The translations under genes were made by a program, and so were the position numbers. Positions 40,142-49,911 of a stretch of DNA of 50,031 bases are shown piece by piece. Each line of letters begins with the position of its first letter. Position 1 is the stretch's first letter. Source of the DNA: Candidatus Baldrarchaeota archaeon (GTDB taxonomy: Archaea > Asgardarchaeota > Baldrarchaeia > Baldrarchaeales > DXJG01); contig JAUQZC010000020.1 in assembly GCA_030587435.1 (NCBI GenBank), positions 1 through 50,031 of the forward strand. The letters are read 5' to 3'. Below the pieces are notes generated by a model. That model was given only the letters and a program-made list of their open reading frames with translations, was not told the origin of the DNA and made no database searches.

Positions 40142-40442
40142 GTATAACTTACATACATTTTAATATTACTTAACGGAATTCAAGTTGGCATAAACTACAC
40201 GAAATCCTAAAATGGTTTCAAACTCCTTAAACTTCTTTTCGCAAATCTGGCTGCATATTATGAAAGTATACGTAAGTTAAAAATAAAGACACCTTTCATG
40301 ATAAAAAGAATTTTCACTACTATTAGTGACGTTAAATTATTAAGTATTATCTGCTATTAAGAGAAATAATTTTGCTCTAGTAAATATGAATATCTGAAGC
40401 TCAGACCTATGAGATGTATCCGATGTGTTAGTTTTCTCGGTG
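40142..40442. other. Intergenic region upstream of the acyl-CoA synthetase gene
   Basis: About 300 AT-rich bases between divergent genes. No gene, repeat or conserved site is convincing. It must hold both promoters. Confidence 0.5.
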
Positions 40443-41834
40443 ATGGAGATGTCGTTAAATAATTTCTTTTATCCAAAAAACATAGCTGTTGTGGGGGCTT
40501 CAAATAACCCCAAAAAGTTTGGCTATGAATTAATGAAAAACATTGTCGAGGGAGGATATAGAGGCAAGATTTTCCCCATAAATATTAAAGAAGAAGAGGT
40601 TATGGGATTTAAAGCCGCTAAAACCATCAAAGAAGTTCAAGAAAAGATCGATCTAGTTATCATAGCTATACCCGCAGGTTTTGTTCCTCAGGTTGTTCGG
40701 GAATGTGCAGAAAAAGGAATTAAAAATATTATCATCGTTTCTGGCGGTTTCAGCGAGATGGGAGAGGAAGGTAAAAAGTTAGAGGAGGAAGTTGTTAAAA
40801 TAGCTAAGGAGAATGACATTAGAATCATAGGACCGAACTGTGTAGGCATACAAAACACAGAAGTCTCTTTAAACGCATCATTTGTTATGCGAGCACTACC
40901 AGGTTCCATTGGAATAATAACCCAAAGTGGAGCTCTGGGGGCGTCCCAAATCTACATGGCCACAAGCGAAGGTATTGGATTTAGTAAGTTCATTAATTTG
41001 GGAAATGCTTGTGATGTTTCAATACCGGAAGCAATAAAATATCTGGCGGATGATCCGCAAACAAAAGTTATAGCACTATATATAGAGGGAGTGAGCAGAG
41101 GAAAAGAATTTATGGAAGCTTTAAAGTACGCAACCGCTAAGAAACCAGTAGTGGTTGTTAAAGCGGGAAGAACGGAAGCCGGAATGCGTGCAGTACTTTC
41201 CCATACAGGTTCACTTGCAGGTAGGGACGCAATATTTGATGCTGTCTTCAAGCAAACTGGTGCCATAAGAGTTGAAACACTTCAACAGCTCTTTAATGTA
41301 TCTCGTTTAATAGTGGAGCAACCGCCACCCTCTGGAAAGAGAATTGCAATTATAACTAATGCTGGCGGTGCGGGAGTCCTTTCAGCCGATGAATGTGCAA
41401 AACACGACTTAATCTTAACGGAACTTACTGAAGAGACAAAAAATGCTTTAAGAAGTTTTCTCCCACCAATAGCAAGTGTCCTAAACCCTGTAGACATCAT
41501 AGCAAGCGCAAACATGGAAGTTTATAGAAAAACAGTTGAAACCGTCATAAAGGATCCTAATGTTGACTGTTTACTGGTTGCATGTGTGGTTCCAACCTTT
41601 CTAGGCATGAAACCAGATGAGCATGCAAGAGGAGTTGTTGAAGCATTAAAAAATGTTAAGATAAGAAAAACAGTCATAGCTTGCTGGATGGCTGGTAAAA
41701 TCGCAGAACCGGGCAAAAAAATTCTGAGTGAGAACCATGTACCCGCATATTCCTGCCCTAAAGAAGCAGTTTATGCGCTTGCAAAATACATAAAATACCT
41801 CGAATTTAAAAAAGCCAGCAAGAATGTGGGGTAA
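40443..41834 (+). CDS. ADP-forming acyl/acetyl-CoA synthetase, alpha subunit
   Basis: This 463-residue protein has a CoA-binding domain (NFFYPKNIAVVGASNNPKKFGYELMKN), the middle succinyl-CoA-ligase-like domain (IIGPNCVGIQN, LPGSIGIITQSGALG), and the segment VLSHTGSLAGRDAIFDAVFKQTGAIRV with the His that is phosphorylated. The length equals that of separate alpha subunits (about 460 residues), so the ATP-grasp beta subunit must be encoded elsewhere. The enzyme conserves energy by making ATP from acyl-CoA in archaea. Starts at 40425 (GTG), 40443 or 40449 (ATG) are all possible; GGTGAT favours the last two. Confidence 0.9.
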   Translation: MEMSLNNFFYPKNIAVVGASNNPKKFGYELMKNIVEGGYRGKIFPINIKEEEVMGFKAAKTIKEVQEKIDLVIIAIPAGFVPQVVRECAEKGIKNIIIVSGGFSEMGEEGKKLEEEVVKIAKENDIRIIGPNCVGIQNTEVSLNASFVMRALPGSIGIITQSGALGASQIYMATSEGIGFSKFINLGNACDVSIPEAIKYLADDPQTKVIALYIEGVSRGKEFMEALKYATAKKPVVVVKAGRTEAGMRAVLSHTGSLAGRDAIFDAVFKQTGAIRVETLQQLFNVSRLIVEQPPPSGKRIAIITNAGGAGVLSADECAKHDLILTELTEETKNALRSFLPPIASVLNPVDIIASANMEVYRKTVETVIKDPNVDCLLVACVVPTFLGMKPDEHARGVVEALKNVKIRKTVIACWMAGKIAEPGKKILSENHVPAYSCPKEAVYALAKYIKYLEFKKASKNVG

Positions 41835-42181
41835 CAAAACTTGCTTTTAACATGAAGCTAATCGATGTAAAATCAAATTTGTTTCTTCAATCTGCGTATA
41901 GCAATTGTTAACCGCTTCAGACAGCGTTAGTTTAAGAGGGAATTATATTCTTGCTATCTAAATTTTGTGTGAAAGTAATTTACATTTTAAAATATTACTC
42001 TAAAATAAAGAAAAAGAAACGTTGTTTTTTGCCGGTGAAATATGCCAAAAATTTAAAATGTGTTTTCTTCCAGATAGATTAAAGTGCTCGTAATCTTAAC
42101 AAGATCTAAATAGTTCGCAAAGCAAAATTTACCAAAAGTACATCTATGAGATGTGTTAACTCACTGGGGGAGTCTAGAACT
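41835..42181. other. Intergenic region upstream of the RAM-domain gene
   Basis: About 350 bases, strongly AT-rich. No gene or clear palindrome is seen. Immediately before the next gene, GGGGGAG at about 42165-42171 serves as ribosome site. Confidence 0.5.
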
Positions 42182-42436
42182 ATGGGAAAAATTGATGCAT
42201 ACATCTTTATTGAAGTGGAAATAGGCAAGTCGGAACACGTTTTAAATGAGCTTAGAAAACTGGACATCGTCAAAAGTGTTGCTTTCGTTACGGGAATATT
42301 TGATGTAATAGTTCGTGTCAGCGTCAATAACTTGGAAGAACTTTACGAAGCAACCGTAAAATACATACATAAAATTGACGGCGTGAAAAGAACTAGAACG
42401 CACATCATAGAGAAGGAACTGAAGCAAGAGGGGTAA
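42182..42436 (+). CDS. Stand-alone RAM (Lrp/AsnC ligand-binding) domain protein
   Basis: This 84-residue protein consists of a single RAM domain: GKIDAYIFIEVEIGKSEHVLNELRKLDIVKSVAFVTGIFDVIVRVSVNNLEELYEATVKYIHKIDGVKRTRTHII. It has no helix-turn-helix. Such stand-alone domains bind amino acids and form decamers or octamers. An extension of 12 residues upstream to 42146 is possible but less likely given GGGGGAG before the ATG at 42182. It is followed after two bases by a transporter fused to the same domain, so the two probably interact. Confidence 0.85.
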   Translation: MGKIDAYIFIEVEIGKSEHVLNELRKLDIVKSVAFVTGIFDVIVRVSVNNLEELYEATVKYIHKIDGVKRTRTHIIEKELKQEG

Positions 42437-42438
42437 AC

Positions 42439-43680
42439 TTGGTTTCAAAAAAATTTGAATTCTATTTTTTAGCCTTACTTTCAGGAGTCTTCGCATCATT
42501 TTACGTTCTTATGGACGCTTATGGACTAAAAGCCCTTGTACCAGATCCCTATGTTTACTCTTTTCTTTGCGAATGGATAGGGCTCATAACCTGCCTTCTA
42601 TACTTACTCGTACTAAGCATTCCCACAACAATAAAGGGGAAGAAACGTCCCATAGGATATTATCTTGATCCGTATTTTCAAGGTTTAAAAATTCCAAGAG
42701 GAAAATCACTTCAATACATTTTAGGGGCCGGATTAGTTGCAGGCGTTTCCACAATAACCTATTTCATAGCCGTAAGCTTCTCAGATCCATCTATGATGCT
42801 TCCCCTAATGCGTTTCTCAACAATATATCTTCTAATAATAGATTTCATCAGGGAGAAAGATGTTCCAAGTGCGATCGAAATAGAAAGTATTCTCTCTGTA
42901 ACTCTTGGAGCATTTCTCGTAACTCTCAGCAAAGGGAAAATAGATCCCTACACCATAATTATCACCCTCGTTATAATGAATGGATGCTTCACCGCATATA
43001 CTACATTTATGAAAAAGCTACAAGAAATCTCAGAAAACGGAAAGAAAAACGACTCCCTAAATTTAAGGTTTTGGAGTCTCTTCTTCTTAACCTTATCTCT
43101 ATCAATTATGTTAATACCATTCCTAGATAAAACGCGAATAGAAATGATAAAAAAACTGTTTTTCTCACCTACAATTTTTACTTTCTTTACGGTTAACATG
43201 GGGTTTGCATTTCTATCCTATGTGATGTATATTAGGGCCCTCGGCAAGGGGAAAATGAGTATAGTAAACGCTATAGTTTCAATTAACATTATACTAGGTA
43301 TACCGCTTACATTTCTAGGAGTAAAACTAGCACCCAACGTATTTGAATCCATAAGCTATGACGTCTTTCTTTGGACAATCAAAATAGTTGGAACAATATT
43401 TGTAATAGTAGGTATCCTAGCGTTATCGCTAAGCGAGGTGAAAGCCTACATACTTCTAAGAGTCAGCTCAAAACACGCTGCGGATATCCTTAGTAAAATA
43501 TACAAGATAAGAGGTGTAGAATCGGTTGCAGCTGTAGCGGGAAACTACGATTACGTAGTAAAGCTAAGAATAAGAACGTTGGGTAAAACCTACAACATCA
43601 TTGTCCAAGAAATAGAAAAAATAAAGGGGATAATACAAATAATGTCGCTACCAATAATCAAAGAATGGGAAATCCTATAG
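42439..43680 (+). CDS. EamA/DMT-like ten-helix transporter fused to a C-terminal RAM domain
   Basis: This 413-residue protein has about ten membrane helices over residues 8-335, with the repeat layout of drug/metabolite transporters (FYFLALLSGVFASFYVLM in the first helix; YIRALGKGKMSIVNAIVSINIILGIPLTFLGVKL in the second half). The last 75 residues are a RAM domain: AYILLRVSSKHAADILSKIYKIRGVESVAAVAGNYDYVVKLRIRTLGKTYNIIVQEIEKIKGI. A cytosolic amino-acid sensor on a transporter suggests allosteric control. The TTG start lies two bases after the stand-alone RAM gene. Confidence 0.75.
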   Translation: MVSKKFEFYFLALLSGVFASFYVLMDAYGLKALVPDPYVYSFLCEWIGLITCLLYLLVLSIPTTIKGKKRPIGYYLDPYFQGLKIPRGKSLQYILGAGLVAGVSTITYFIAVSFSDPSMMLPLMRFSTIYLLIIDFIREKDVPSAIEIESILSVTLGAFLVTLSKGKIDPYTIIITLVIMNGCFTAYTTFMKKLQEISENGKKNDSLNLRFWSLFFLTLSLSIMLIPFLDKTRIEMIKKLFFSPTIFTFFTVNMGFAFLSYVMYIRALGKGKMSIVNAIVSINIILGIPLTFLGVKLAPNVFESISYDVFLWTIKIVGTIFVIVGILALSLSEVKAYILLRVSSKHAADILSKIYKIRGVESVAAVAGNYDYVVKLRIRTLGKTYNIIVQEIEKIKGIIQIMSLPIIKEWEIL

Positions 43681-43752
43681 CAAATCAACGTTTTAAACGT
43701 CTTTATTTCACTCTAAAATTTTAAAAAGAACATAAATTTGGAGGGTTGTGAT

Positions 43753-44193
43753 GTGGCTCTATATTATGAGGATTTTAAGGAAGGAATGGTTTTTGAATCT
43801 CCCCGAAGAACGGTTACTGAAGCAGACATAGTAATTTTTACGGGTTTAAGCGGAGACTTTAACCCGTTGCACACAGATGAGGAATTTGCTAAAAAAACTA
43901 TTTTTGGAAGAAGAATTGCCCAAGGTACTTTAACTTTCGCTATAATGACCGGACTCTGGGATATGCTAGGAATAATTAGGGGAACTGCAATCGCTTTTTA
44001 CGGCGTAGACAAACTAAGATTCACAAAACCCGTTTATCCCGGGGATACTCTAAGAGTTAAAATTACAGTTATAGAGAAAAAGGAAAGAGAGATGGGAGGA
44101 TTAGTTGTACTGCATAACGAGGTTCTTAATCAAAGAGATGAAGTTGTTCTGGTCTGTGATGCTAAAATACTAGTAAAGAAAAGACACAGTTAA
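43753..44193 (+). CDS. MaoC-like (R)-specific enoyl-CoA hydratase
   Basis: This 146-residue hot-dog-fold protein has FKEGMVFESPRRTVTEADIVIFTGLSGDFNPLHTDEEFAKKTIFGRRIAQGTLTFAIMTGL. The hydratase motif places Asp in GDFNPLH and the His just after it. It hydrates enoyl-CoA to 3-hydroxyacyl-CoA, or the reverse, and could work with the dehydrogenase at 35.4 kb. The GTG start follows GGAGGG at 43740-43745. A longer TTG version beginning at 43738 is less likely, since it would include the ribosome site. Confidence 0.9.
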   Translation: MALYYEDFKEGMVFESPRRTVTEADIVIFTGLSGDFNPLHTDEEFAKKTIFGRRIAQGTLTFAIMTGLWDMLGIIRGTAIAFYGVDKLRFTKPVYPGDTLRVKITVIEKKEREMGGLVVLHNEVLNQRDEVVLVCDAKILVKKRHS

Positions 44194-44277
44194 AGTCTCG
44201 TTTTCTATATAACGGCAACTTAAACAAGATACAGGTAGGGATATAGTCGTAAATTGAATCTTAAAAACACGGTAAGA

Positions 44278-44769
44278 CTAAAAGCGTGGTTTAGAACTTT
44301 TACTTTCGAGCAAACCTTTCTTAATCTTCTTAAGGACTTTTATTTCCTCAATAACGGTATAAGGATACTCTCCTTTCTCATCCTTTTCATACGCTTTTAC
44401 CATGTCCCATACAGCTAAGAGAGCAGCTGAAACCCCGGTAAGAGCTTCCATTTCAACACCAGTTTTACCTACACTTCTAACTTCTACTTCAACAATAACA
44501 CGACTTTCCTCAAAATTAAAATTAACATCAACCCCTGTAATTGGAATGGGGTGGCAAAGAGGCACAATTTCAGGTGTTTTTTTAACAGCCATTATAGCGG
44601 CTAGCTGAGCAACAGAAACAACATCACCCTTCTTAATTTCACCCTTTAAAATACGTTGAACCGTACTTTCCCTTAATCTTATTACACCTCTAGCTTTAGC
44701 AATCCGTAAAACATCAGGCTTTTCTCCTATTTCAACCATCTTAACACCTTTAGCTTTATCCTGAGCCAT
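44278..44769 (-). CDS. moaC: Cyclic pyranopterin monophosphate synthase MoaC
   Basis: This 163-residue protein has VEIGEKPDVLRIAKARGVIRL at the start, then MAVKKTPEIVPLCHPIPITGVDVNFNF and SVGKTGVEMEALTGVSAALLAVWDMVKAYEKD. The last part contains the catalytic Lys and the Glu-Met-Glu segment of MoaC. It converts the MoaA product to cyclic pyranopterin monophosphate, the first stable intermediate of molybdenum or tungsten cofactor. With the tungstate transporter in the window it supports the presence of tungsto- or molybdoenzymes. It stands alone on the minus strand upstream of an unrelated region. Confidence 0.94.
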   Translation of the reverse strand: MAQDKAKGVKMVEIGEKPDVLRIAKARGVIRLRESTVQRILKGEIKKGDVVSVAQLAAIMAVKKTPEIVPLCHPIPITGVDVNFNFEESRVIVEVEVRSVGKTGVEMEALTGVSAALLAVWDMVKAYEKDEKGEYPYTVIEEIKVLKKIKKGLLESKSSKPRF

Positions 44770-44851
44770 TTAAAACTCACCCCTAACCTTCTAGCCAACA
44801 TATACAGTTAAAAATTAAACCAAAGTAATGTGATGAAACAGCTTTACAGAA

Positions 44852-46249
44852 TTACTGAATTTTAGCTTCGCTAACTTCTTCCTTTTTCCTAGGATATATG
44901 CACTCTTTTGGCGCTTCTTCAAAAGGCTCCAAGTATTTTCTAAGGACTTTCGGAATTACTACTGTTCCATCTTCCTCTTGACAATTTTCCAATATGGCTG
45001 TTATTGCCCTTGTTGTTGCAATTGCCGTCGAATTCAACGTATGCACGAATCCCTCTGACGGTAATCCACGCTTTTTAGCATATCTAATGTTTAGTCGAAC
45101 CGACTGCCAATCTGTGCAATTGCTGCATGAAACCATTTCCCTATATTTTCCTTGCCCTGGCATCCAAGCCTCTAAATCATATTTTTTGGCTGCTACATCC
45201 CCTAAATCACCTGAACACACATTGACAATTCTATATGGTATTTCTAGGCCTCTCCATAGTTCCTCAGCGTTTCTTATAAGTTTTTCATGCCATTCCCATG
45301 AGTCCTCTGGAAGGCAAAAAACGAACTGTTCAACCTTATTGAATTGATGCACCCTGAAGATTCCTTTTGTGTCTCTTCCATGTGCTCCAGCTTCTTTTCT
45401 AAAGCAGGGACTAACTCCAACATATGTCAACGGTAATTCATCTATTTCAAGTACTTCGTTCATGTACATAGCGGCCATTGGATGTTCTGATGTAGCAATA
45501 AGATAAAGATCTTCGTTTTCAATTTTGTAGATAGCATCTACGAAGTCTTGAAAGCTTGTTACACCTTCATACGCCTTTTTCCTCATCATAAATGGTGGCT
45601 CGACGAGCGTGAATCCTTGTTTTGTCATGTAATCCATTGCATATAGCATTAAAGCTTTGTCAAGCCAAACAAGGTCTTCAAAAAGGTAGAAGAACCTTGA
45701 ACCTGCAACTTTAGCCGCTCTTTCGGTATCGCCAAGTTCAAGGAATTCAAGCATTTCAACCTGGCTTCTAGGCTTATAATCTATAACCTCATAATCGACG
45801 TTATGCCCCTCTATATATGTTTGAAAAACATCCACGAACTCCTTCCAAACTTTTGGTTTTCCGTAGTACCTAATAGGTACGTTGTCCTCTTCACTTTCAC
45901 CCATTGGAACACTTTCATGTACAATATTTGGAATACTTAAAAGCAACTCATTTCGCTTTCTCTCATATTCTTCAACTTTCCTCTCAAACTCCTTAATCTC
46001 GGCGGAAAGTTTTCGCGCTTCTTTTATCTTATTTTCTCTTTCTGGCCCCTTTAACTTTGAAATTTCCGCAGTTATCACGTTGAGCTTATGTCTAAGCTCA
46101 TTAAGTTCAGTTAAACTTTTTCTCCACAAATTATCGTATTTTACAGCCTCATCCACTATATTAGGATCTAATCCACGTCTCCGCTGTGACCATTTTATTT
46201 TTTCAGGATCCGTACGAAGCAGTTTAAGTATACTCCACAAACCAACCAC
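44852..46249 (-). CDS. serS: Seryl-tRNA synthetase
   Basis: This 465-residue class II synthetase has an N-terminal coiled-coil arm (residues about 10-110, SILKLLRTDPEKIKWSQRRRGLD, then heptad-rich sequence). The catalytic domain has motif 2 FRKEAGAHGRDTKGIFRVHQFNKVEQF and motif 3 LNSTAIATTRAITAILENCQ. It is the common bacterial/eukaryal type, not the rare methanogen type. It charges tRNA-Ser. The start is GTG; a TTG three codons later (LWSILKLLR) would match the family's usual N-terminus better. An adenylation active site and dimer interface are intact by inspection. Confidence 0.95.
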   Translation of the reverse strand: MVGLWSILKLLRTDPEKIKWSQRRRGLDPNIVDEAVKYDNLWRKSLTELNELRHKLNVITAEISKLKGPERENKIKEARKLSAEIKEFERKVEEYERKRNELLLSIPNIVHESVPMGESEEDNVPIRYYGKPKVWKEFVDVFQTYIEGHNVDYEVIDYKPRSQVEMLEFLELGDTERAAKVAGSRFFYLFEDLVWLDKALMLYAMDYMTKQGFTLVEPPFMMRKKAYEGVTSFQDFVDAIYKIENEDLYLIATSEHPMAAMYMNEVLEIDELPLTYVGVSPCFRKEAGAHGRDTKGIFRVHQFNKVEQFVFCLPEDSWEWHEKLIRNAEELWRGLEIPYRIVNVCSGDLGDVAAKKYDLEAWMPGQGKYREMVSCSNCTDWQSVRLNIRYAKKRGLPSEGFVHTLNSTAIATTRAITAILENCQEEDGTVVIPKVLRKYLEPFEEAPKECIYPRKKEEVSEAKIQ

Positions 46250-46369
46250 TCACCATAATGTAGCTTGCACGTATTGTATCTTAAATTTTTCAAAATAAAT
46301 TTAAGCATATTCATTGACTAACGTGAAAAATAAAGAAGCAACGAGGGTAAAGGTGATATGAGGTAGGAG

Positions 46370-48001
46370 TTAACTTGGCGGCTTAGCTTTTAGCCACGAG
46401 TCTCTGAGGAATCTTGTGAATAGTTCTATGTAGGATGTCATTGTTGAAGCTACTCCCTTGACTTCTTCCTTAATGGAGGCGAAAACCACTTCCTCTCTAT
46501 CTCTACTAACACCTATGTACTCTAATTCCGGTAGAATTTTCACTTTAATGTTTTCGATCTCAGCTAGTTTTGATACTTGGTCCGTCAATTTATCTGTAAC
46601 TATTTGAACGCTTACTGTCGGTTTAACGGTGCTAAATGCACTTAACACATTTTCCATGTCTGCCGGTACAACGGCGAAGAGAGAGGATTTAGCTTTTCCC
46701 ACTATATTTGTCATATATTGCTCAACAATTTTCTTATCTGGCAACACGAAGAGATCGGTAACTTCCGAGAATCTATCAATAATATCCTTTAACGGCGATA
46801 TTTTGTTTTTAGCTTCACTTTTCACTGTTTCAAAAGTTTTTTCGATTTCACCTAAACCTCTATTAATAACTCCACCTATCGAAGAAACCAATTCATCTTT
46901 TTGCTGGTCAGCTGTACTCACAGCTTTTTCAAAAGCAGCTTTTATATCATCTGAAACACCAGAAGTTACAGACTTATATTCCTCAGCTCTAGATCTAATT
47001 AGATCACTAACTTCACCTTTAGAAGAGGTTAAATAGGATGATACCTTTGCTGCAACGTTGTCAACCTTACCTCTAACATCAGCAGCAAAACTTGTCATCT
47101 TCGTTTCAAAGTCTCTGGAAGCACTTTCTAAATGTGAACTAAGAGAACTTCTAACCGATGAGGATGTTTTTTCTAATTCACTCTTTATACTTTCTTCCAA
47201 AGCTTTAAGATCGCTTTCAACTTTTGAACCATGGTGATTCATGGTTTCTTCGACATCGCTTCGAGTTTTGTTAATTTCCTCTGTCATCGAGGTTTTTGAA
47301 CTATTAATTTTTTCAAGTAACTCGGTCTGGGTTTTCTTAATAACTTCTTCAATGTTTTTAAGTTGATCTAATATGCTTGTGAACGCTTTTTCAATACTTT
47401 CTAGAGATGTATCAAAAGTAGATACCCCGGTTTCGATAATACCTTCTAGACTTTTCTGAATCCGCTTAGATAACTGGGCAGCCGCCGACCGGTAATCAAC
47501 AATTTTCTCTGCGATTTGCGAAGAAATTCCACTCGAAAGATTGCTAAACGCTTCTTCAACACTTTTTCCCGCTTCATTTAAAGTTTCACTCATTTTTGTT
47601 TTAATTTCTGTTACCGTTGATTGCGAGTCAGATTCAACGGAGGATATAAGTTCCTTTAGTGCAGCTGTGGTTTCAGATAGCGACTTGCTAAATATTCTTG
47701 ATAACTTATCGCTCAGTTCTTCGAAAATAAGACCAGTTTTCTCATTTATTCCAGCAATTTTCCCTATAACTTCCTTTGAAATATCCCATGAAGAACTTCT
47801 AAAATTCTCGATAAATTGTTCAACTTTGCTTTTCGCTTCTTCTGTTAGTCCTCCAAGAAATCTCGTGGTTTCAACTAAAGTAGAGGATAAAAGCTTTGAA
47901 GTTTCGCTTTCAAAGGTTTCAATCGCGTTTTTTAACTCTTCGACATCTTTTTTAAACCCTAAAACCATCTTACTTTCTTCTGACAAGAATTTTTCCTCCA
48001 A
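46370..48001 (-). CDS. Long coiled-coil protein with C-terminal TrmB-like/PLD-like domain
   Basis: This 543-residue protein consists of about 400 residues of amphipathic helices rich in Ser, Lys and Glu (SSVRSSLSSHLES and related stretches), similar in composition to apolipoprotein or methyl-accepting chemotaxis coiled coils. No membrane segment is present. The last 125 residues (IVEQYMTNIVGKAKSSLFAVVPADMENVLS, then IENIKVKILPELEYIGVSRDREEVVFASI and MTSYIELFTRFLRDSW) follow the pattern of the phospholipase-D-like effector domain of TrmB regulators, without its helix-turn-helix. It could be a scaffold or a cytoskeletal filament former with a ligand-binding tip. Function unknown. Confidence 0.65.
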   Translation of the reverse strand: MEEKFLSEESKMVLGFKKDVEELKNAIETFESETSKLLSSTLVETTRFLGGLTEEAKSKVEQFIENFRSSSWDISKEVIGKIAGINEKTGLIFEELSDKLSRIFSKSLSETTAALKELISSVESDSQSTVTEIKTKMSETLNEAGKSVEEAFSNLSSGISSQIAEKIVDYRSAAAQLSKRIQKSLEGIIETGVSTFDTSLESIEKAFTSILDQLKNIEEVIKKTQTELLEKINSSKTSMTEEINKTRSDVEETMNHHGSKVESDLKALEESIKSELEKTSSSVRSSLSSHLESASRDFETKMTSFAADVRGKVDNVAAKVSSYLTSSKGEVSDLIRSRAEEYKSVTSGVSDDIKAAFEKAVSTADQQKDELVSSIGGVINRGLGEIEKTFETVKSEAKNKISPLKDIIDRFSEVTDLFVLPDKKIVEQYMTNIVGKAKSSLFAVVPADMENVLSAFSTVKPTVSVQIVTDKLTDQVSKLAEIENIKVKILPELEYIGVSRDREEVVFASIKEEVKGVASTMTSYIELFTRFLRDSWLKAKPPS

Positions 48002-48409
48002 ACATTATAACATAGGATGTAAAATATTGTGTACAGCCGTCTTAATTAAAATTTTTATCGCCAAAAACAGTAAAAATCTCGCTCTATATTCCCGTTAAGA
48101 GAATTTTGAAAGTAGATAGGAAGACACTATAGCTGCAATCAGTAATAAATCAACCTATTTTAATTTCGAAGGTAGCTTACATATCTTACAAGCATGTCGC
48201 ACCATTTATATTTTATCTGGGTAAAATTTTATCAAGTTAAACATCAAATAAACCAGCTTAAGGCAAAACAAAGAAACTTATGCGCAAACAAATGCTAAAA
48301 TAGGCGTTAAAATATAAAGGTTTGTCGAAATATAAAGTCGATTAACTTAAACAAATTTAAATATAGTTTAATTCTGTGAACAAAAACTAAAATCAAATGG
48401 TGTTAAATT
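48002..48409. other. Intergenic region between the coiled-coil gene and HMG-CoA reductase gene
   Basis: About 400 AT-rich bases between divergent genes. TTTAAATATAG at 48356-48366 is the probable TATA box of the reductase gene, with a short leader and GGTG at 48399. AAATATAAAG is repeated at 48310 and 48328, 18 bases apart. No other gene or RNA is visible. Confidence 0.45.
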
Positions 48410-49675
48410 ATGACAAAAAGTTCCCGAATACCTGGATTTTACAAATTACCAGTAGAGGAGAGGCTTAAGAAAGTAGCAGAATTCGCAAACCTAACTGAAG
48501 AAGAAGTAGAACTATTAAAGAAAGAGGGAAACCTAAGCCTTGAAATTGCAGACAGGATGATTGAAAATGTCATTGGCACCATGGCATATCCATTTGGAAT
48601 AGCAACAAACTTCCTAATAAACGGAAAAGAGTACCTTATCCCCATGGTCATAGAAGAACCATCAGTAGTTGCAGCTGCTAGCAATGCAGCAAAAATGACC
48701 AGAAGCAAAGGAGGAATTCACACTTCAAGCACAGGTCCAATAATGATAGGGCAAATCCAACTAGTCGATGTTAAAGACCCTTACGCGCAGAAAATGAGAA
48801 TCCTAGAGGAAAAAGAAGAAATAATCAAAATAGCAAACGAACAAGACCCAGTCCTAGTGAAATTCGGAGGAGGAGCAAAAGACGTAGAAGTAAGGGTAAT
48901 AGACTCACCAAAAGGCCCCATGGTAATAACCCATCTAATCGTAGACGTTAGAGACGCAATGGGAGCAAACGCAGTAAACACCATGTGTGAAGCCGTTGCA
49001 CCATTCATAGAAAGAATAACCGGAGGAAGAGTATATCTCAGAATAATCTCAAACCTAGCGGACAAAAGACTAGTAAGAGCAAGAACAGTCGTTGATAAGG
49101 AGGCAGTTGGCGGAGAAGAAGTTGTCGACGGAATAGTTTCAGCATGGGCATTTGCAGCAGCAGATCCATACAGAGCAGCAACCCACAACAAAGGCATACT
49201 GAATGGAGTCATTGCAGTGGCTCTAGCCACAGGGCAGGATCATCGCGCAATAGAGGCTGGAGCACATGCCTACGCGGCAAAAACCGGAAGATACATGCCC
49301 TTGACAACTTGGGAGAAAAATGAGGACGGAGATCTTGTAGGTACATTGGAAATGCCTATGGCAGTCGGCATAGTTGGAGGCGCAACAAAAGTACATCCAG
49401 TTGCAAGAGTAGCCCTAAAGATCCTAGGAGTAAAAACAGCAACAGAACTAGCTGAAATAATGGGAGCAGTAGGTTTAGCCCAAAACCTCGCCGCATTAAG
49501 AGCATTAGCAGCCGAAGGAATACAGTACGGGCACATGAGACTCCACGCTCGCAACCTCGCAATGATGGCTGGAGCAACACCCGAAATCGTAGACAAAATC
49601 GTGGAAATCATGGTAAGAGAAAGAAAAATCAGATACGACAGAGCAGAAGAACTAGTAAAACAATTCTTAAAATAA
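48410..49675 (+). CDS. HMG-CoA reductase, class II type
   Basis: This 421-residue protein starts [22 protein letters not shown] and has [44 protein letters not shown], typical of class II enzymes like those of Pseudomonas mevalonii and Archaeoglobus. Catalytic residues are Glu83, Lys261 in HNKGI, Asp277 in GQDHRA, and a His in the GHMRLHARN motif near 375-379. It reduces HMG-CoA to mevalonate, the committed step of isoprenoid lipid synthesis. Most archaea use class I reductase, so the class II type suggests a lineage-specific replacement. Class II enzymes often use NADH. Confidence 0.94.
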   Translation: MTKSSRIPGFYKLPVEERLKKVAEFANLTEEEVELLKKEGNLSLEIADRMIENVIGTMAYPFGIATNFLINGKEYLIPMVIEEPSVVAAASNAAKMTRSKGGIHTSSTGPIMIGQIQLVDVKDPYAQKMRILEEKEEIIKIANEQDPVLVKFGGGAKDVEVRVIDSPKGPMVITHLIVDVRDAMGANAVNTMCEAVAPFIERITGGRVYLRIISNLADKRLVRARTVVDKEAVGGEEVVDGIVSAWAFAAADPYRAATHNKGILNGVIAVALATGQDHRAIEAGAHAYAAKTGRYMPLTTWEKNEDGDLVGTLEMPMAVGIVGGATKVHPVARVALKILGVKTATELAEIMGAVGLAQNLAALRALAAEGIQYGHMRLHARNLAMMAGATPEIVDKIVEIMVRERKIRYDRAEELVKQFLK

Positions 49676-49880
49676 CAAAATACAAATACTCCATAAATTT
49701 ATACATATTTTACTCAGTTTCCGAAACATAATGCCAGAAGCTTTGCTTAAAAGATATTTGTCTTAAATAAAAAGTAAAAGAATAAGTAGTATCAGTACTC
49801 TATTCTAGTTTTATGAGGGGCTTTTAGAATTTTAAACCATGTGAGGGGCAGATGGAAAAATTTAATATTATGGGTAGTTA

Positions 49881-49911
49881 TGTTCCATGTGGTGATACAT
49901 GTGGAACAAAC
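49881..49911. promoter_or_regulatory. Imperfect inverted repeat at the start of the AbrB gene
   Basis: GTTCCATGT and ACATGTGGAAC form an imperfect inverted repeat on both sides of GGTGAT, which serves as ribosome site of the gene at 49901. The stem would include the start codon. It may be a DNA site for the AbrB protein or a structure affecting translation. The rest of the 225-base gap after the reductase gene shows nothing convincing. Confidence 0.4.

Noticed and set aside
47541..48098. Plus-strand open frame of 185 codons
   Set aside because: It is a low-complexity Ser/Phe-rich shadow of the coiled-coil gene.
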